Below, piece by piece: positions 8,491 to 18,512 of a DNA stretch of 64,000 nucleotides. The notes beneath the pieces were generated by a model, which saw only the letters and a list, made by a program, of their open reading frames with translations, was not told the origin of the DNA and searched no databases. The stretch spans positions 1-64,000 of the forward strand of contig NZ_BJWG01000007.1 of the NCBI RefSeq assembly GCF_007990245.1. The letters run 5' to 3'. The number at the start of each line of letters is the position of its first letter. Positions within the stretch are counted from its first letter, which is position 1. This DNA is from Cellulomonas composti. GTDB lineage: Bacteria > Actinomycetota > Actinomycetes > Actinomycetales > Cellulomonadaceae. Position numbers and translations under genes: made by a program.

Positions 8491-8961
8491 TCAGCGGTCG
8501 CGGCGCTCGCGGATGGCGCGCTGCGCCTCCATGGTGTCCTGCCGCTCACGCAGGGCCTGGCGCTTGTCCCAGTCCCGCTTGCCGCGGGCCAGCGCGATCT
8601 CGACCTTGGCACGCCCGTCGAGGAAGTACAGCGCGAGGGGCACGATCGTCTGGCCCTTCTCGCGGGTGCGCGACTCGAGCCGCTCGATCTCCTCGCGGTG
8701 CAGGAGCAGCTTGCGCTTGCGACGCGGCGCGTGGTTGGTCCAGGTGCCCTGCGCGTACTCGGAGATGTGCGCGCCGTGCAGCCACGCCTCGCCGCCCTCG
8801 ACCTCGCACCAGCCGTCGACGAGCGAGGCCCGGCCGGCGCGGAGCGCCTTGACCTCGGTGCCGGTCAGCACCAGCCCCGCCTCGAACACGTCCTCGATGA
8901 CGTAGTCGTGGCGCGCCTTGCGGTTCGCTGCGATGAGCTTGCGCCCGCTCTCCCTGGCCAC
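8491..8961 (-). CDS. smpB: SsrA-binding protein SmpB (156 aa)
   Basis: Full-length SmpB. It starts [19 protein letters not shown], has the barrel motif [18 protein letters not shown] and ends with the basic [13 protein letters not shown] tail that enters the ribosomal mRNA channel. It binds tmRNA and brings it to stalled ribosomes. The start is GTG at 8961, with AGGAGG about 6 nt upstream. It is the last core gene of the ftsE-ftsX-M23-smpB row. Its RNA partner ssrA lies further downstream on the same strand. Confidence 0.97.
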   Translation of the reverse strand: MARESGRKLIAANRKARHDYVIEDVFEAGLVLTGTEVKALRAGRASLVDGWCEVEGGEAWLHGAHISEYAQGTWTNHAPRRKRKLLLHREEIERLESRTREKGQTIVPLALYFLDGRAKVEIALARGKRDWDKRQALRERQDTMEAQRAIRERRDR

Positions 8962-9113
8962 GACGACCTCCTCACGTCCAGCTCACGTCCGTGCGCACCC
9001 TCGTCGGACGTCCGACGAGCGCGCCCGACCTGCGCGGGCGCCGACCGACTCTACCTGCCGGAGCGTCGGGATCCGCAGCGCATTGTCCCCGGCCACGCGC
9101 GGCCGTGCTCCGA

Positions 9114-10418
9114 TCAGATGCCGAGATACGGGCGCGGGTTGGTGGTGGCGCCGTTGATGTAGACCTCGAAGTGCAGGTGGCAGGCCGCCGACGTGCCGGT
9201 GTTGCCGGCGCGCGCGATGAGCTGGCCGGCGGAGACCTTCTGCCCCGGGCTCACGAGGATCTGCGACAGGTGGTTGTAGCTGGTCGCCACCCCGCGGTCG
9301 TTGATGATGCCGTGGTCGATCATCACCTGGTTGCCGTACCCCGCGCGGTACCGGCCCCACAGCACGGTGCCGTCGCGACCCGCGTACACGTCGTTGCCGC
9401 AGTAGTCGCGCAGGTCGATCCCGGCGTGCAGGCGCCAGTAGTGCAGGATCGGGTGGAACCGCATCCCGTACTCGGAGGTCACGTAGATCGGGTCGGTCTG
9501 CGTCGGGTTGACGAACAGCTGGCTGCCGGAGACCCCCGGCGGGTTCGGCGTCGAGTTGTTGCGCTCGTCGCGCTCGCGCTGCTCCTCGATCGCCTTCTTG
9601 AGCTCCTCGGCGATCCGGTCGGCCTCCGCGTCGGCCGCCGCGATGTCGTCGATCAGCTGCTGCCGCTGCGCCTCGAGGGTCGCCTGCTTCTCCTTCTGCT
9701 CCGCGAGCAGCGTGTCGAGCGCCTTCTTGGCGTCCTCGGCGGCCTGCTTCGCGGTCTGCGCCTCGGCGAGCTTCTCGTCGGCCTCGGCCTTGAGCTCGAC
9801 GATCCGGTCCTGGACCGCGCCGAGACGCTCCTGCGAGTTGAGGTTGCCGGACTCGGTGGACTTCAGGTCGTCGAGCACCTGCGCGCGAGCGCGCAGTGCC
9901 ATGTTCACCATGTCGGCGCGCTCGATGAAGTCCTCGCTCGAGTCGGCGTCGAGGATCACCCCGACGTTCGACATGTCTCCGCCGCCGCGGTACGCCTCGC
10001 GCGCCATCTGGCCGATGGCCTGACGCATCTTGTCGGCCTCGCCGGTGTTCTGCGTGATCGCGACGTCGAGGTCGGCGGCCTGCTCCTTGGCGTCGTCGAG
10101 CTGCGCCGCGACGAGCACCGCCTTGCGCCTGGCGTCGTCGTACCTGTCGTTGGCCTCGTCGAGCTTGAGCTGTGCGGCCGGCAGCAGCGTCTGGATCTCG
10201 AGCAGCCGGTCGGCGATCGCGGCGAGGTCGGACGTGACGCCCTCCATCGCCTCCTCGGCGTCGGCACGGGCCTGCTCGTTCTTGCGCTGCTCCTCCTCCG
10301 CGGCGTGGCGGCGGTCGTCGATCGCGTCGCCCGACGCGGGCGCGGCACCCCCGAAGGCGAGCCCGACCCCGAGCGCGAGGACGGCCAGGACGGCAGCAGG
10401 ACGGCGACGGCGCATCAT
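9114..10418 (-). CDS. Secreted M23 (LytM) peptidoglycan hydrolase, FtsEX-associated (434 aa)
   Basis: A signal peptide (RPAAVLAVLALGVGLAFGG) is followed by about 240 residues of coiled coil rich in Ala, Glu, Lys and Gln. A short Pro-rich linker (NSTPNPPGVSG) leads to a C-terminal LytM domain. Zinc-site residues are visible in HAGIDLRDYCG and HLHFEV. The layout matches EnvC/PcsB-type partners of FtsEX, in which the coiled coil contacts FtsX and gates the hydrolase. ATG at 10418 overlaps the ftsX stop by one base (TGATG), so the two are translationally coupled. It probably cleaves peptide cross-links at the division septum; the FtsEX link is inferred from position and architecture. Confidence 0.92.
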   Translation of the reverse strand: MMRRRRPAAVLAVLALGVGLAFGGAAPASGDAIDDRRHAAEEEQRKNEQARADAEEAMEGVTSDLAAIADRLLEIQTLLPAAQLKLDEANDRYDDARRKAVLVAAQLDDAKEQAADLDVAITQNTGEADKMRQAIGQMAREAYRGGGDMSNVGVILDADSSEDFIERADMVNMALRARAQVLDDLKSTESGNLNSQERLGAVQDRIVELKAEADEKLAEAQTAKQAAEDAKKALDTLLAEQKEKQATLEAQRQQLIDDIAAADAEADRIAEELKKAIEEQRERDERNNSTPNPPGVSGSQLFVNPTQTDPIYVTSEYGMRFHPILHYWRLHAGIDLRDYCGNDVYAGRDGTVLWGRYRAGYGNQVMIDHGIINDRGVATSYNHLSQILVSPGQKVSAGQLIARAGNTGTSAACHLHFEVYINGATTNPRPYLGI

Positions 10419-11332
10419 CACACCTTCGTGTAGCGGCTCAGGGTGACCAACGACGAGATGGCGGCGAGCAGGATCGCCGCCAGGATCAACCACGGCGCGA
10501 CGGTCAGGACGTCGGAGGTCGACACGTACGGGATCCAGCTCACGCTGGCACCCAACCAGTCCGTGATCAGGTATTCCACCCCCAGCCACAACCCGCCGAC
10601 GGCGAGCAGCGACCCCACGGTCGCCGCGATCGCCCCCTCGAGCATGAACGGGAGCTGGATGAACAGCGTGGACGCGCCGACGAGCCGCATGATGCCGGTC
10701 TCGCGCCGACGCGAGAGCGCCGACAGCCGGATCGTCGTGGTGATGAGCAGCACGGCCGCGATCAGCATGACGAGTGCGAGCCCGCCGGCCAGCAGCGTCG
10801 CGCGGTCGAGCACGAGGAACAGCCGGTCGAACAGCCTCCGCTGGTCCTGCACGCTCTCGACGCCCTGCTTGCCCGACACGACCTCGGCCACGAGCTGGTA
10901 CTTCGACGGGTCGGTGAGCTTGATCCGCAGCGACGAGTTCATGTCGTCGACCGTCGCGACCGACGCCCACGACTGGTCGCCGAACTGCTCCTGGAAGCGC
11001 TCGAACGCCTCCTCCTTGGACTCCTCGAACTTCTCCTGGATGTACGGCGCGACCTCGGGCTGCGCGAGCGCGTCGAGGATCGCCTGCCGCTGCTCGTCGG
11101 TGACCTCCCCGCCCGCGCACGTGGGCTCGGGCGAGTTCGACGGGCACAGGTAGACCGAGACCTCGACCTTGTCGTACCAGTCGTCCTTCATCTTGCCGAT
11201 CTGCAGCTGCAGCAGAGCGGCGGCCCCGACGAAGGTGAGGGACACGAACGTCACCAGGATCACCGAGACGGTCATGGACAGGTTCCGACGAAGACCGATG
11301 CCGATCTCGGAGAGGATGAAGCGCAGTCGCAC
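10418..11332 (-). CDS. ftsX: Cell division ABC permease FtsX (304 aa)
   Basis: Four membrane segments are visible: one N-terminal (LSMTVSVILVTFVSLTFVG) and three C-terminal. A large extracellular domain (about residues 45-185) includes the Cys pair YLCPSNSPEPTC. The cytoplasmic loop SRRRETGIMRLVGAS is the coupling site to FtsE. FtsX transmits FtsE ATP hydrolysis to an outer hydrolase, here most likely the M23 protein encoded next. The start is GTG at 11332, 11 bp after the ftsE stop. Confidence 0.96.
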   Translation of the reverse strand: MRLRFILSEIGIGLRRNLSMTVSVILVTFVSLTFVGAAALLQLQIGKMKDDWYDKVEVSVYLCPSNSPEPTCAGGEVTDEQRQAILDALAQPEVAPYIQEKFEESKEEAFERFQEQFGDQSWASVATVDDMNSSLRIKLTDPSKYQLVAEVVSGKQGVESVQDQRRLFDRLFLVLDRATLLAGGLALVMLIAAVLLITTTIRLSALSRRRETGIMRLVGASTLFIQLPFMLEGAIAATVGSLLAVGGLWLGVEYLITDWLGASVSWIPYVSTSDVLTVAPWLILAAILLAAISSLVTLSRYTKV

Positions 11333-11343
11333 GGCCCCTCCCC

Positions 11344-12033
11344 TCAGCGGTCCGAGCCGTAGACGCCGCGCGACTGGTCGCGCACCATCTCGCCGGTGGA
11401 CAGCTCGACCACTCGCTTGCGCATCTGGTCGACGATCTCGTCGTCGTGCGTGGCCATCAGCACCGTCGTGCCCGTGCGGTTGATCCGGTCGAGCAGGCGC
11501 ATGATCCCCAGGGACGTGGTCGGGTCGAGGTTGCCGGTCGGCTCGTCGCACAGCAGGATCGGCGGCCGGTTGACGAACGCGCGCGCGATCGCGACACGCT
11601 GCTGCTCGCCACCGGACAGCTCGTGCGGACGACGCTTCTCCTTGCCGGCCAGGCCGACCATCTCGAGCACGTCCGGCACCGTCGTCAGGATCTGGTGGCG
11701 CGGCTTGCCGATCACCTGCAGCGCGAACGCGACGTTCTCGAACACCGACTTGTTGGGCAGCAGGCGAAAGTCCTGGAAGACCGCGCCGATCTGGCGGCGC
11801 AACGCCGGGACCTTCCACGACGAGAGCGTGCCCAGCTCCTTGCCGGCGACGAACACCTTGCCGGCCGACGCGCGCTCCTCGCGCAGCACGAGGCGCAGGA
11901 ACGTGGACTTGCCCGAGCCGGAGGCCCCGACGAGGAACACGAACTCGCCGCGCTCGACGTCGAGCGAGATGCGGTCCAGCGCGGGCCTGGCGCCGCGCGC
12001 GTAGACCTTGGTGACGTTCTCGAAACGGATCAC
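11344..12033 (-). CDS. ftsE: Cell division ATP-binding protein FtsE (229 aa)
   Basis: ABC ATPase with Walker [10 protein letters not shown], signature LSGGEQQR, Walker [13 protein letters not shown] and the switch His in ATHDDE. It works with FtsX in septal peptidoglycan remodelling. I prefer the GTG at 12033 ([11 protein letters not shown], the usual FtsE opening). An in-frame GTG at 12066 would add 11 residues. In many actinobacteria prfB precedes ftsE; here the upstream gene is obg, so prfB lies elsewhere. Confidence 0.96.
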   Translation of the reverse strand: MIRFENVTKVYARGARPALDRISLDVERGEFVFLVGASGSGKSTFLRLVLREERASAGKVFVAGKELGTLSSWKVPALRRQIGAVFQDFRLLPNKSVFENVAFALQVIGKPRHQILTTVPDVLEMVGLAGKEKRRPHELSGGEQQRVAIARAFVNRPPILLCDEPTGNLDPTTSLGIMRLLDRINRTGTTVLMATHDDEIVDQMRKRVVELSTGEMVRDQSRGVYGSDR

Positions 12034-12147
12034 GGTGCTGTGCTCAGACTCCGGGCAGACGGACACCGGCCACCGGACGGCGGCGCGGCCTCGTCGAGAC
12101 TAGGCACGCCACCTTCACGCTTCGGCGTGTGACACGCCGGAGGTCGG

Positions 12148-13665
12148 TCACTCCGCGTCCGGGTCCGTCCAGATGCCCTGCTCGCGTTCGGTCCACAGCT
12201 CGGCGCGTGCGGCCGCCTTGGCGTCCATCCGCTCCTTGAACTCGGTGCGCTTCTCGCCGCGGGTCGGGCGCGACTGGTCGTCGAGCCGCGCGTCCGTGCC
12301 GCGCGAGCCGAGCAGCTCGGCACCCGTCATGAGCGTGGGCTCCCAGTCGAACACCACCGCGTCGGTGTCGGGGCCGATGCGCACCTCGTCGCCCGCGACC
12401 GCGCCGGTCTTGAACAGCCGCTCCTCGACGCCCAGGCGGGCCAGGCGGTCCGCCAGGTAGCCGACGGCCTCGTCGTTGGTGAAGTCCGTCTGACGCACCC
12501 AGCGCTCGGGCTTCTCGCCGCGCACCTGGAACCACACCGCGCCGCCGCCCTCGCGCCGCGTGACCGTGAACCCCGCGTCGTCGACGGCCTTGGGCCGCAG
12601 GACCACGCGCGTGGGCTCGGGCGCGGGCGCCTCGCGGCGGGCCTTCTCGACGAGCTCGGCGAGCGCGAACGTCAGTGCCCGCAGCCCCTCATGGCTCGCG
12701 GTCGAGACCTCGTGCACCGGCAGTCCGCGCGCCTCCAGCTCGGGGCGCACCAGCTCGGCGAGCTCGCGCGCCTCGGGCACGTCGATCTTGTTCAGCACGA
12801 CGATCTGCGGGCGCTCGGTCAGCGGCACCCGGCCGCCCTCGATCTCCAGGTCGCCCGCGTAGGCGGCCAGCTCGGCCTCGATGACCTCGAGGTCGGTGAT
12901 CGGGTCGCGGCCCGGCTCGAGGGTCGCGCAGTCGAGCACGTGCACGAGCACCGCGCACCGTTCGACGTGACGCAGGAACTCCAGTCCCAGCCCGCGACCC
13001 TCGGACGCGCCCGGGATCAGGCCGGGCACGTCGGCGACGGTGTAGCGCGCGGTGCCGGCCTGGACCACGCCCAGGTTCGGCACGAGAGTCGTGAACGGGT
13101 AGTCCGCGATCTTCGGCCGCGCCGCCGAGATCGCCGCGACCAGCGACGACTTGCCCGCGCTCGGCCAGCCGACCAGCGCGACGTCCGCGATCGTCTTGAG
13201 CTCGAGCACGACGTCGGCCGACAGACCCGGCTCGCCGAGCAGCGCGAAGCCCGGCGCCTTGCGACGCGGTGAGGCCAGCGCGGCGTTGCCCAGCCCGCCG
13301 CGGCCGCCGGCCGCGACGACGTAGCGCGCGCCCACCCCCACGAGGTCCGCGAGGACCTCGCCGTCGGGCGACTTCACGACCGTGCCGTCAGGCACCCCCA
13401 GCACCAGGTCCGCACCCGTCGCGCCGGCCCGGTGGTCGCCCATCCCCTGCGTCCCGGACGGAGCGTGGCGGTGCGGCAGGTGGTGGAACTCGAGCAGGGT
13501 CGTCACCTGCGGGTCCACCTCGAGCACCACCGAACCGCCACCGCCGCCGTTGCCGCCGTCGGGGCCGGCCAGCGGCTTGAACTTCTCCCGGTGGATCGAG
13601 GCGCAGCCGTTCCCGCCGTCACCGCCCGACGCGTGCAGCACCACGCGATCGACGAATGTCGCCAT
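12148..13665 (-). CDS. obgE: GTPase ObgE/CgtA (505 aa)
   Basis: The Gly-rich Obg domain (about 1-158) has the [17 protein letters not shown] type of repeats. The G domain follows with G1 [10 protein letters not shown]3 DVPG and G4 NKID. A C-terminal OCT domain (about 350-430) and a charged tail complete it. It is a ribosome-associated GTPase for 50S assembly and stress signalling. Its position just after rpmA and rplU, sometimes cotranscribed, is classical. Here a strong hairpin at 13731-13762 separates it from rpmA. Confidence 0.97.
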   Translation of the reverse strand: MATFVDRVVLHASGGDGGNGCASIHREKFKPLAGPDGGNGGGGGSVVLEVDPQVTTLLEFHHLPHRHAPSGTQGMGDHRAGATGADLVLGVPDGTVVKSPDGEVLADLVGVGARYVVAAGGRGGLGNAALASPRRKAPGFALLGEPGLSADVVLELKTIADVALVGWPSAGKSSLVAAISAARPKIADYPFTTLVPNLGVVQAGTARYTVADVPGLIPGASEGRGLGLEFLRHVERCAVLVHVLDCATLEPGRDPITDLEVIEAELAAYAGDLEIEGGRVPLTERPQIVVLNKIDVPEARELAELVRPELEARGLPVHEVSTASHEGLRALTFALAELVEKARREAPAPEPTRVVLRPKAVDDAGFTVTRREGGGAVWFQVRGEKPERWVRQTDFTNDEAVGYLADRLARLGVEERLFKTGAVAGDEVRIGPDTDAVVFDWEPTLMTGAELLGSRGTDARLDDQSRPTRGEKRTEFKERMDAKAAARAELWTEREQGIWTDPDAE

Positions 13666-13730
13666 GCCTCACCACCTCCTCGTCCACCTCACCACACCCG
13701 CCCGCACGAGTCGCACGGGGTGAACACGAC

Positions 13731-13762
13731 GAAGGGGCGCACCGCAACCGGTGCGCCCCTTC
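13731..13762 (-). terminator. Perfect hairpin terminator after rpmA
   Basis: GAAGGGGCGCACC (13731-13743) and GGTGCGCCCCTTC (13750-13762) form a perfect 13-bp stem with a 6-nt loop, 18 bp past the rpmA stop. It would uncouple obgE from the ribosomal protein genes, at least in part. It has no U-tract. Confidence 0.75.
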
Positions 13763-13780
13763 GCGACGTACTGCGACCTG

Positions 13781-14038
13781 TCAGACCTCGGCCGGGACGA
13801 TGTCGATGACCTTGCGGCCCCGACGCGTGCCGAACTGCACCGAACCCGGGGTCAGCGCGAAGAGCGTGTCGTCCCCGCCGCGGCCCACGTTGTTGCCGGG
13901 GTGGAAGTGCGTGCCGCGCTGGCGGACGAGGATCTCGCCGGCCTTGACGACCTGACCACCGAAACGCTTCACGCCAAGGCGCTGCGCGTTCGAGTCGCGA
14001 CCGTTGCGCGAGGAGCTCGCGCCCTTCTTGTGTGCCAT
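13781..14038 (-). CDS. rpmA: 50S ribosomal protein L27 (85 aa)
   Basis: It starts [15 protein letters not shown], the flexible N-terminal arm that reaches the peptidyl-transferase centre, and has the [18 protein letters not shown] core. There is no cleavable extension of the Firmicutes type. It is 70 bp downstream of rplU in the same transcription unit. Confidence 0.98.
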   Translation of the reverse strand: MAHKKGASSSRNGRDSNAQRLGVKRFGGQVVKAGEILVRQRGTHFHPGNNVGRGGDDTLFALTPGSVQFGTRRGRKVIDIVPAEV

Positions 14039-14108
14039 GACGAACCTGCTCTCGGGTTGCTCAGAACGGGGATCCCGCGGCCGTCGTCGCCGACGCCCAC
14101 GGGGAAGC

Positions 14109-14429
14109 TCACTTGATGCCGGTGACCTTGAGGCGGGTCAGGTCCTGACGGTGACCCTGGCGCTTGCGGTAGCCGGTCTTGTTCTTGTACTTGAGGATGT
14201 CGATCTTCGGTCCCCGCTCGTTGCGGACGACCTCGGCGGTGACCGTGATCTTCGCGAGCGCAGCCGCGTCGGTCGTCACCTTCTCGCCGTCCACGAGCAG
14301 CAGCGCGGGCAGCTCGACGGTCGAACCGGCCTGCGCGGAGAGGCGGTCGACGACGACGATGTCGCCGACGGCGACCTTCTCCTGGCGGCCGCCGGCCTTC
14401 ACGATCGCGTACACCACGTTGCTGCTCAT
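14109..14429 (-). CDS. rplU: 50S ribosomal protein L21 (106 aa)
   Basis: Begins [18 protein letters not shown] and ends with the [21 protein letters not shown] signature of L21. It binds 23S rRNA and neighbours L20. ATG at 14429 fits the usual N-terminus; longer upstream frames are leader. The 172-bp leader upstream is GC-rich and has inverted segments that could fold, but I see no defined autoregulatory motif. Confidence 0.98.
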   Translation of the reverse strand: MSSNVVYAIVKAGGRQEKVAVGDIVVVDRLSAQAGSTVELPALLLVDGEKVTTDAAALAKITVTAEVVRNERGPKIDILKYKNKTGYRKRQGHRQDLTRLKVTGIK

Positions 14430-14601
14430 CTCTGCTCGTCGAAACTGCTGCTCTGTCGTCCCGGGACTCACCGGCGCCCCTCGCACACGAGGGCCCGGGG
14501 GCCGCCTGAGTGGGGGTCGCGTCGGCGCCGTCCTGCGGCACGCACGATCAGCGCGCACGCAGCGCGCCGACGTCCCAGGGTACGGACCTGGGCGCGCCTG
14601 G

Positions 14602-17600
14602 TCAAACCTGCTCGCCCTGGTCCCCTCGCTCGTCCTCGCCCTCGTCGAACGTGACGAAGACCGACGGGTCCACCGGCGTCAGCTCGAGCGTGTCGACGGC
14701 TCCCGGCTGCCGGATCGACGCGAACGCCGCCAGCACGTCCAGCGTCGGCGCGTCGGGCTCGGAATCGTCGGAGGCAGCCTCGTCCGAGACAGCCTCGTCG
14801 GACTCAGTCTCGTCGGACCCGGCCTCGTCGGACACGAACTCCTGCGCGGTCTCGTCGGACCCGGCCTCGTCGGAGACGAGCTCCGTGGCCGTGTCGGACG
14901 CGACCTCGTCGGAGACGGTCTCGAGCGACTCGTCCGCGGCGACGTCGTCGGACGCCACGGCGAGGTCGTCGACCGCGACCCCGGCGTGCTGGTCGTGCAG
15001 CTCGTGCGCGTGCGCGGCGGCTGCCGCGATCGTCGCGAGCGTGGCCTTCACGGCCGAGCGCTCCTCGGGCAGCACCGGCACACCCGGGTGCACGGCCGCG
15101 GGGGCGGCCGTCGTTCCGCCGCGCTTGCGGCGTGAGCGCTTCGCCTCGCCGGCGGGGGCCTCCACCTGCTGGACGCCCGCGTCGGGCCGCACGTTCTTCT
15201 CGATCGGCTCGCTGTGCACGACGAAGCCGCGACCGTGGCAGTGCTCGCACGTCTCGGAGAACGCCTCGACCAGACCCTGGCCGACGCGCTTGCGGGTCAT
15301 CTGGACCAGGCCCAGCGACGTCACCTCGGCGACCTGGTGCTTGGTGCGGTCACGCCCCAGGCACTCGACGAGCCGGCGCAGCACGAGGTCGCGGTTGGAC
15401 TCGAGCACCATGTCGATGAAGTCGATCACGATGATGCCGCCGATGTCCCGCAGCCTCAGCTGTCGGACGATCTCCTCGGCGGCCTCGAGGTTGTTGCGCG
15501 TGACCGTCTCCTCGAGCGTGCCGCCCGAGCCGGTGAACTTGCCGGTGTTGACGTCGACCACGGTCATGGCCTCGGTGCGGTCGATCACCAGCGAGCCGCC
15601 CGACGGCAGCCAGACCTTGCGGTCCATGCCCTTGGCGAGCTGCTCGTCGATCCGGTGGTCGGCGAACACGTCGCCCGTGCCGACGTACTTGGAGACCTTG
15701 GCGGCCAGGTCCGGCGCGAGGTCACCGATGTACGACGAGATCGTCGACCACGCCTCGTCGCCCTGCACCACGAGCGAACCGAAGTCGTCGTTGAAGATGT
15801 CGCGGACCACGCGGATCGCCATGTCCGGCTCACCCTGCAGCAGCGCGGGCGCGGAGGCGGTCTTCGACTTCTTCTCGATCGCCTCCCACTGGCCCTGCAG
15901 GCGCGCGATGTCGGCGCGCAGCTCCTCCTCCGAGGCACCCTCCGCGGCCGTGCGCACGATGACGCCCGCCGAGTCCGGCACGACCTCGCGCAGGATCTTC
16001 TTGAGGCGGTTGCGCTCGACGTCGGGCAGCTTGCGGCTGATGCCCGTCATGCCGCCGCCGGGGACATAGACCAGGTAGCGGCCCGCGAGCGTGACCTGTG
16101 AGGTCAGCCGCGCACCCTTGTGGCCGATCGGGTCCTTGGTGACCTGGACCAGCACCGGGTCACCGGACTTGAGCGCCTGCTCGATGCGGCGCGGCTGGCC
16201 GCCCTCGAGACCCGCGGCGTCCCAGTTGACCTCGCCCGCGTACAGGACCGCGTTGCGGCCCTTGCCGACGTCGACGAACGCGGCCTCCATGCTCGGCAGC
16301 ACGTTCTGGACGCGGCCCAGGTAGACGTTGCCGACCATCGACGCCTGCGCCTGGTTCGACACGTAGTGCTCGACGAGCACGCCGTCCTCGAGCACGGCGA
16401 TCTGCGTGCGGCCGCCCTTCTCCCGCACGATCATCGCGCGGTCGACGGCCTCGCGACGGGCGAGGAACTCCGCCTCGCTGATGATCTGGCGGCGACGGCC
16501 CGCGTCGCGGCCCTCGCGGCGGCGCTGGCGCTTGGCCTCGAGCCGGGTCGAGCCGCGCAGCGCGGTGACCTCGTCGGACGGGCTGCGGCGGCGGTCCTCC
16601 TCGGCCGGGCGTCCGTCGCCCGAGCGCGCGCCCCGACGCCGACGACGACGGCGGCGGCTGCTCGCGGCGTCGCCGGACTCGTCACCCTCGTCGTCCTCGT
16701 CGGACTCGTCGTCCTCGGTCGCGTCCTGCGCGCCGGCGTCGCGCGAGGTCGCCTCGCCCGGCTCGGTGCGGCGACGGCCACGACCGCCGCGGCGGCGACG
16801 CCGGCGGGGTGCCTGGCCGTCCTCGCCCGACTCGTCGTCGTCCTGCGTGTCGTCGTCCACGTCCACCGACGCGGCCGTCACGTCGGCGGTCGGGTCGATC
16901 GGCTCGTCGGCCGTCTCGTCGTCGACGACCGCGGCGGTCTCGTCGCCCGACTCGTCACTCGTAACCTCGGCAGTCCCGCGCGAACGCTGGCCACCGCGAC
17001 CACGACGACCGCGGCGACGCGAGCCACCGGACTCGCCGTCGCGGGTCTGCTCGCCGTCGCGGATCAGCTCGTCGGCGGTCGGCTCGTCGCTGGCCTGCTC
17101 GTCACGCGGCTGCTCGACGGCGGCGTCGAAGGTCTCGCCCTCGTCGGCCGACACGCTGCGGGCCTCGGCACCGCGCGCCTTGGCGCCACGGGACCTGGTG
17201 CTGCGGGACTTGGCAGCGGGTGCGACGGCGGTGCCCGGCTCGTCGTCCTGCGGCGCACTGCTCGACGACTCGACGGCGGCGGCACGGGCCGCCTGCGAGA
17301 TGGCCTCCGGGGAGCCGGCGCTCGAGGTCACGCGACGGCGGCGGGCACGGCCCAGCGACGGGTCGGGCGCCTGGAACAGCAGGGCGGTGGTCGCCAGGCG
17401 CGGGCCGTCGGGCGTCTCGCTCGTCGTCGTGCTCGTCGTCGTGGTGGCGGCCGCGTCCGCGGTCGCGTCGTCCTCGTCGGTCTCCAGCTCGTCGTCGGCG
17501 GCCGGCTCCGGCGCCACCACGGGCTCGACGACGGCGGCCTTCGGCTTGCGGCTGCGCGACCGCTTCGGCGCGGGCGCGGCCGTCTCCTCGGCGGCCGAAC

Positions 17601-18036
17601 CGTCGCCGGCGGACTCGCCGTCAGCGACAGGAGCGGCTGCAACAGGATCGGCTGCGGGCTCGATCGGCGCATCGGGTGCCGCGGCCGGTCGCGATGCCGC
17701 ACGACGACGGCGCGCCGGGGCTGCCACGGGCTCGGCAGCGGCGGCCTCGACGAGCGTCGGCTCAGCGACGGCCGGCTCAGCGACGGCCGGCTCGGCGACC
17801 TTGCGCGTGGCGCGGCGCCGCTTGGGGGCGGCCGGCGCGGCCTCGTCGGTGGGATCTGCAGGCTCGGCGGCGGCCTCGGCAACCACGGGCTCGGCAGCGG
17901 CGGCCTCGGCCGGGACCGGGGTGGTGGCTGCGCGGGTGGCCCGGCGACGGCGGGGGGCGGCAGGCGCCTCACCCCCGGTCGCGTCGGTGCTGGCGGCCGC
18001 CTCGACGGCGGTCTCGGGGGTGTTCTCGTAGGTCAC
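14602..18036 (-). CDS. rne: Ribonuclease E/G with long disordered N-terminal extension (1144 aa)
   Basis: The first half (about 1-600) is low-complexity, alternating Ala/Glu/Asp/Ser stretches with basic RRRRGR patches that probably bind RNA or degradosome partners. The catalytic part follows: an S1 RNA-binding region ([21 protein letters not shown]), a 5'-sensor area, and the DNase I-like site with the acidic residues of VVDVNTG and IVIDFIDM. The zinc-link CEHCHGRG holds the dimer together. The C-terminal 150 residues contain acidic SDE repeats. The start is GTG at 18036, with AGGAG 8 nt upstream (18045-18049). The enzyme initiates mRNA decay and processes rRNA and tRNA precursors. Confidence 0.94.
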   Translation of the reverse strand: MTYENTPETAVEAAASTDATGGEAPAAPRRRRATRAATTPVPAEAAAAEPVVAEAAAEPADPTDEAAPAAPKRRRATRKVAEPAVAEPAVAEPTLVEAAAAEPVAAPARRRRAASRPAAAPDAPIEPAADPVAAAPVADGESAGDGSAAEETAAPAPKRSRSRKPKAAVVEPVVAPEPAADDELETDEDDATADAAATTTTSTTTSETPDGPRLATTALLFQAPDPSLGRARRRRVTSSAGSPEAISQAARAAAVESSSSAPQDDEPGTAVAPAAKSRSTRSRGAKARGAEARSVSADEGETFDAAVEQPRDEQASDEPTADELIRDGEQTRDGESGGSRRRGRRGRGGQRSRGTAEVTSDESGDETAAVVDDETADEPIDPTADVTAASVDVDDDTQDDDESGEDGQAPRRRRRRGGRGRRRTEPGEATSRDAGAQDATEDDESDEDDEGDESGDAASSRRRRRRRRGARSGDGRPAEEDRRRSPSDEVTALRGSTRLEAKRQRRREGRDAGRRRQIISEAEFLARREAVDRAMIVREKGGRTQIAVLEDGVLVEHYVSNQAQASMVGNVYLGRVQNVLPSMEAAFVDVGKGRNAVLYAGEVNWDAAGLEGGQPRRIEQALKSGDPVLVQVTKDPIGHKGARLTSQVTLAGRYLVYVPGGGMTGISRKLPDVERNRLKKILREVVPDSAGVIVRTAAEGASEEELRADIARLQGQWEAIEKKSKTASAPALLQGEPDMAIRVVRDIFNDDFGSLVVQGDEAWSTISSYIGDLAPDLAAKVSKYVGTGDVFADHRIDEQLAKGMDRKVWLPSGGSLVIDRTEAMTVVDVNTGKFTGSGGTLEETVTRNNLEAAEEIVRQLRLRDIGGIIVIDFIDMVLESNRDLVLRRLVECLGRDRTKHQVAEVTSLGLVQMTRKRVGQGLVEAFSETCEHCHGRGFVVHSEPIEKNVRPDAGVQQVEAPAGEAKRSRRKRGGTTAAPAAVHPGVPVLPEERSAVKATLATIAAAAAHAHELHDQHAGVAVDDLAVASDDVAADESLETVSDEVASDTATELVSDEAGSDETAQEFVSDEAGSDETESDEAVSDEAASDDSEPDAPTLDVLAAFASIRQPGAVDTLELTPVDPSVFVTFDEGEDERGDQGEQV

Positions 18037-18512
18037 GCGAAGTGCTCCTGGGTACCGCGGACCACCGTCCACACGTGTGGCGGTCCTCGGTCGGTCGGTC
18101 GTCGCCCACGCCTCGCGGGGCGACGGAAGTCGTCGGTCGTGGCTCCGTGCCGGGCCGGCACCATCGCCTGCCGGTCCTCCCAGGCCCTGGACGGGGCCGG
18201 ACGACCTGGCGGCGGCTGGCGCGCGCGACGCGCTGACTACGAGCTCACGGGTTCGGCACGCGGTGTGGTCGCGTATCGAACCGCGGTCAGTATCGCACAG
18301 CACGGCCACCTCGGCCCGCGGCACACGGCACGTGGGCACGCGATCGCACGGGTCCCGGTTTGACGACGGCACGTCAGTACACGGGACCTTGGTCCCAGAG
18401 GCAGACTTGACCCCGTCCTAGCGTTCCCTCAGGCCCACCCGCCGTTCCGGGGCTCACCGTCGCGGCCGGCAGGCGGGCCGACCGCCCCCCGGCTCGTCGC
18501 TCGGAGACACAC
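18037..18512. other. Divergent intergenic region between rne and cydA
   Basis: This 476-bp stretch has no credible gene. It must hold the rne promoter (left-going) and the cydA promoter (right-going). Recognisable elements are the DosR-type palindrome at 18383-18396, an inverted repeat GGTTCG/CGAACC (18250-18255 and 18277-18282), and a possible cydA -10 TAGCGT at 18419-18424. I see no Rex-type TGTGAA/TTCACA operator. Confidence 0.6.
18383..18396 (+). promoter_or_regulatory. DosR/DevR-type box upstream of cydA
   Basis: GGGACCTTGGTCCC is a perfect 14-bp palindrome. It matches the mycobacterial DosR core GGGACTWWAGTCCC at both GGGAC/GTCCC half-sites and in overall length. It lies 116 bp upstream of the cydA GTG and about 22 bp before a possible -10 (TAGCGT, 18419-18424), a spacing that suits an activator. 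A DosR-like regulator and DosS-like kinase are encoded at the end of the same locus. Binding is inferred, not shown. Confidence 0.55.

Noticed and set aside
12034-12147. prfB upstream of ftsE, as in many actinobacteria.
   Set aside because: The gap is only about 110 bp to obgE, with no release-factor frame on either strand.
14430-14601. An rplU leader riboswitch or defined L21 leader.
   Set aside because: Some inverted segments exist, but none matches a leader motif I can identify with confidence.
16120-18363. A 747-aa plus-strand open frame antisense to rne.
   Set aside because: Composition is Arg/Val/Gly without any domain. The opposite strand carries RNase E with clear catalytic motifs.
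18037-18512. Rex-type redox operator before cydA.
   Set aside because: I found no TGTGAA/TTCACA pair; only the DosR-type palindrome and a weaker GGTTCG/CGAACC repeat.
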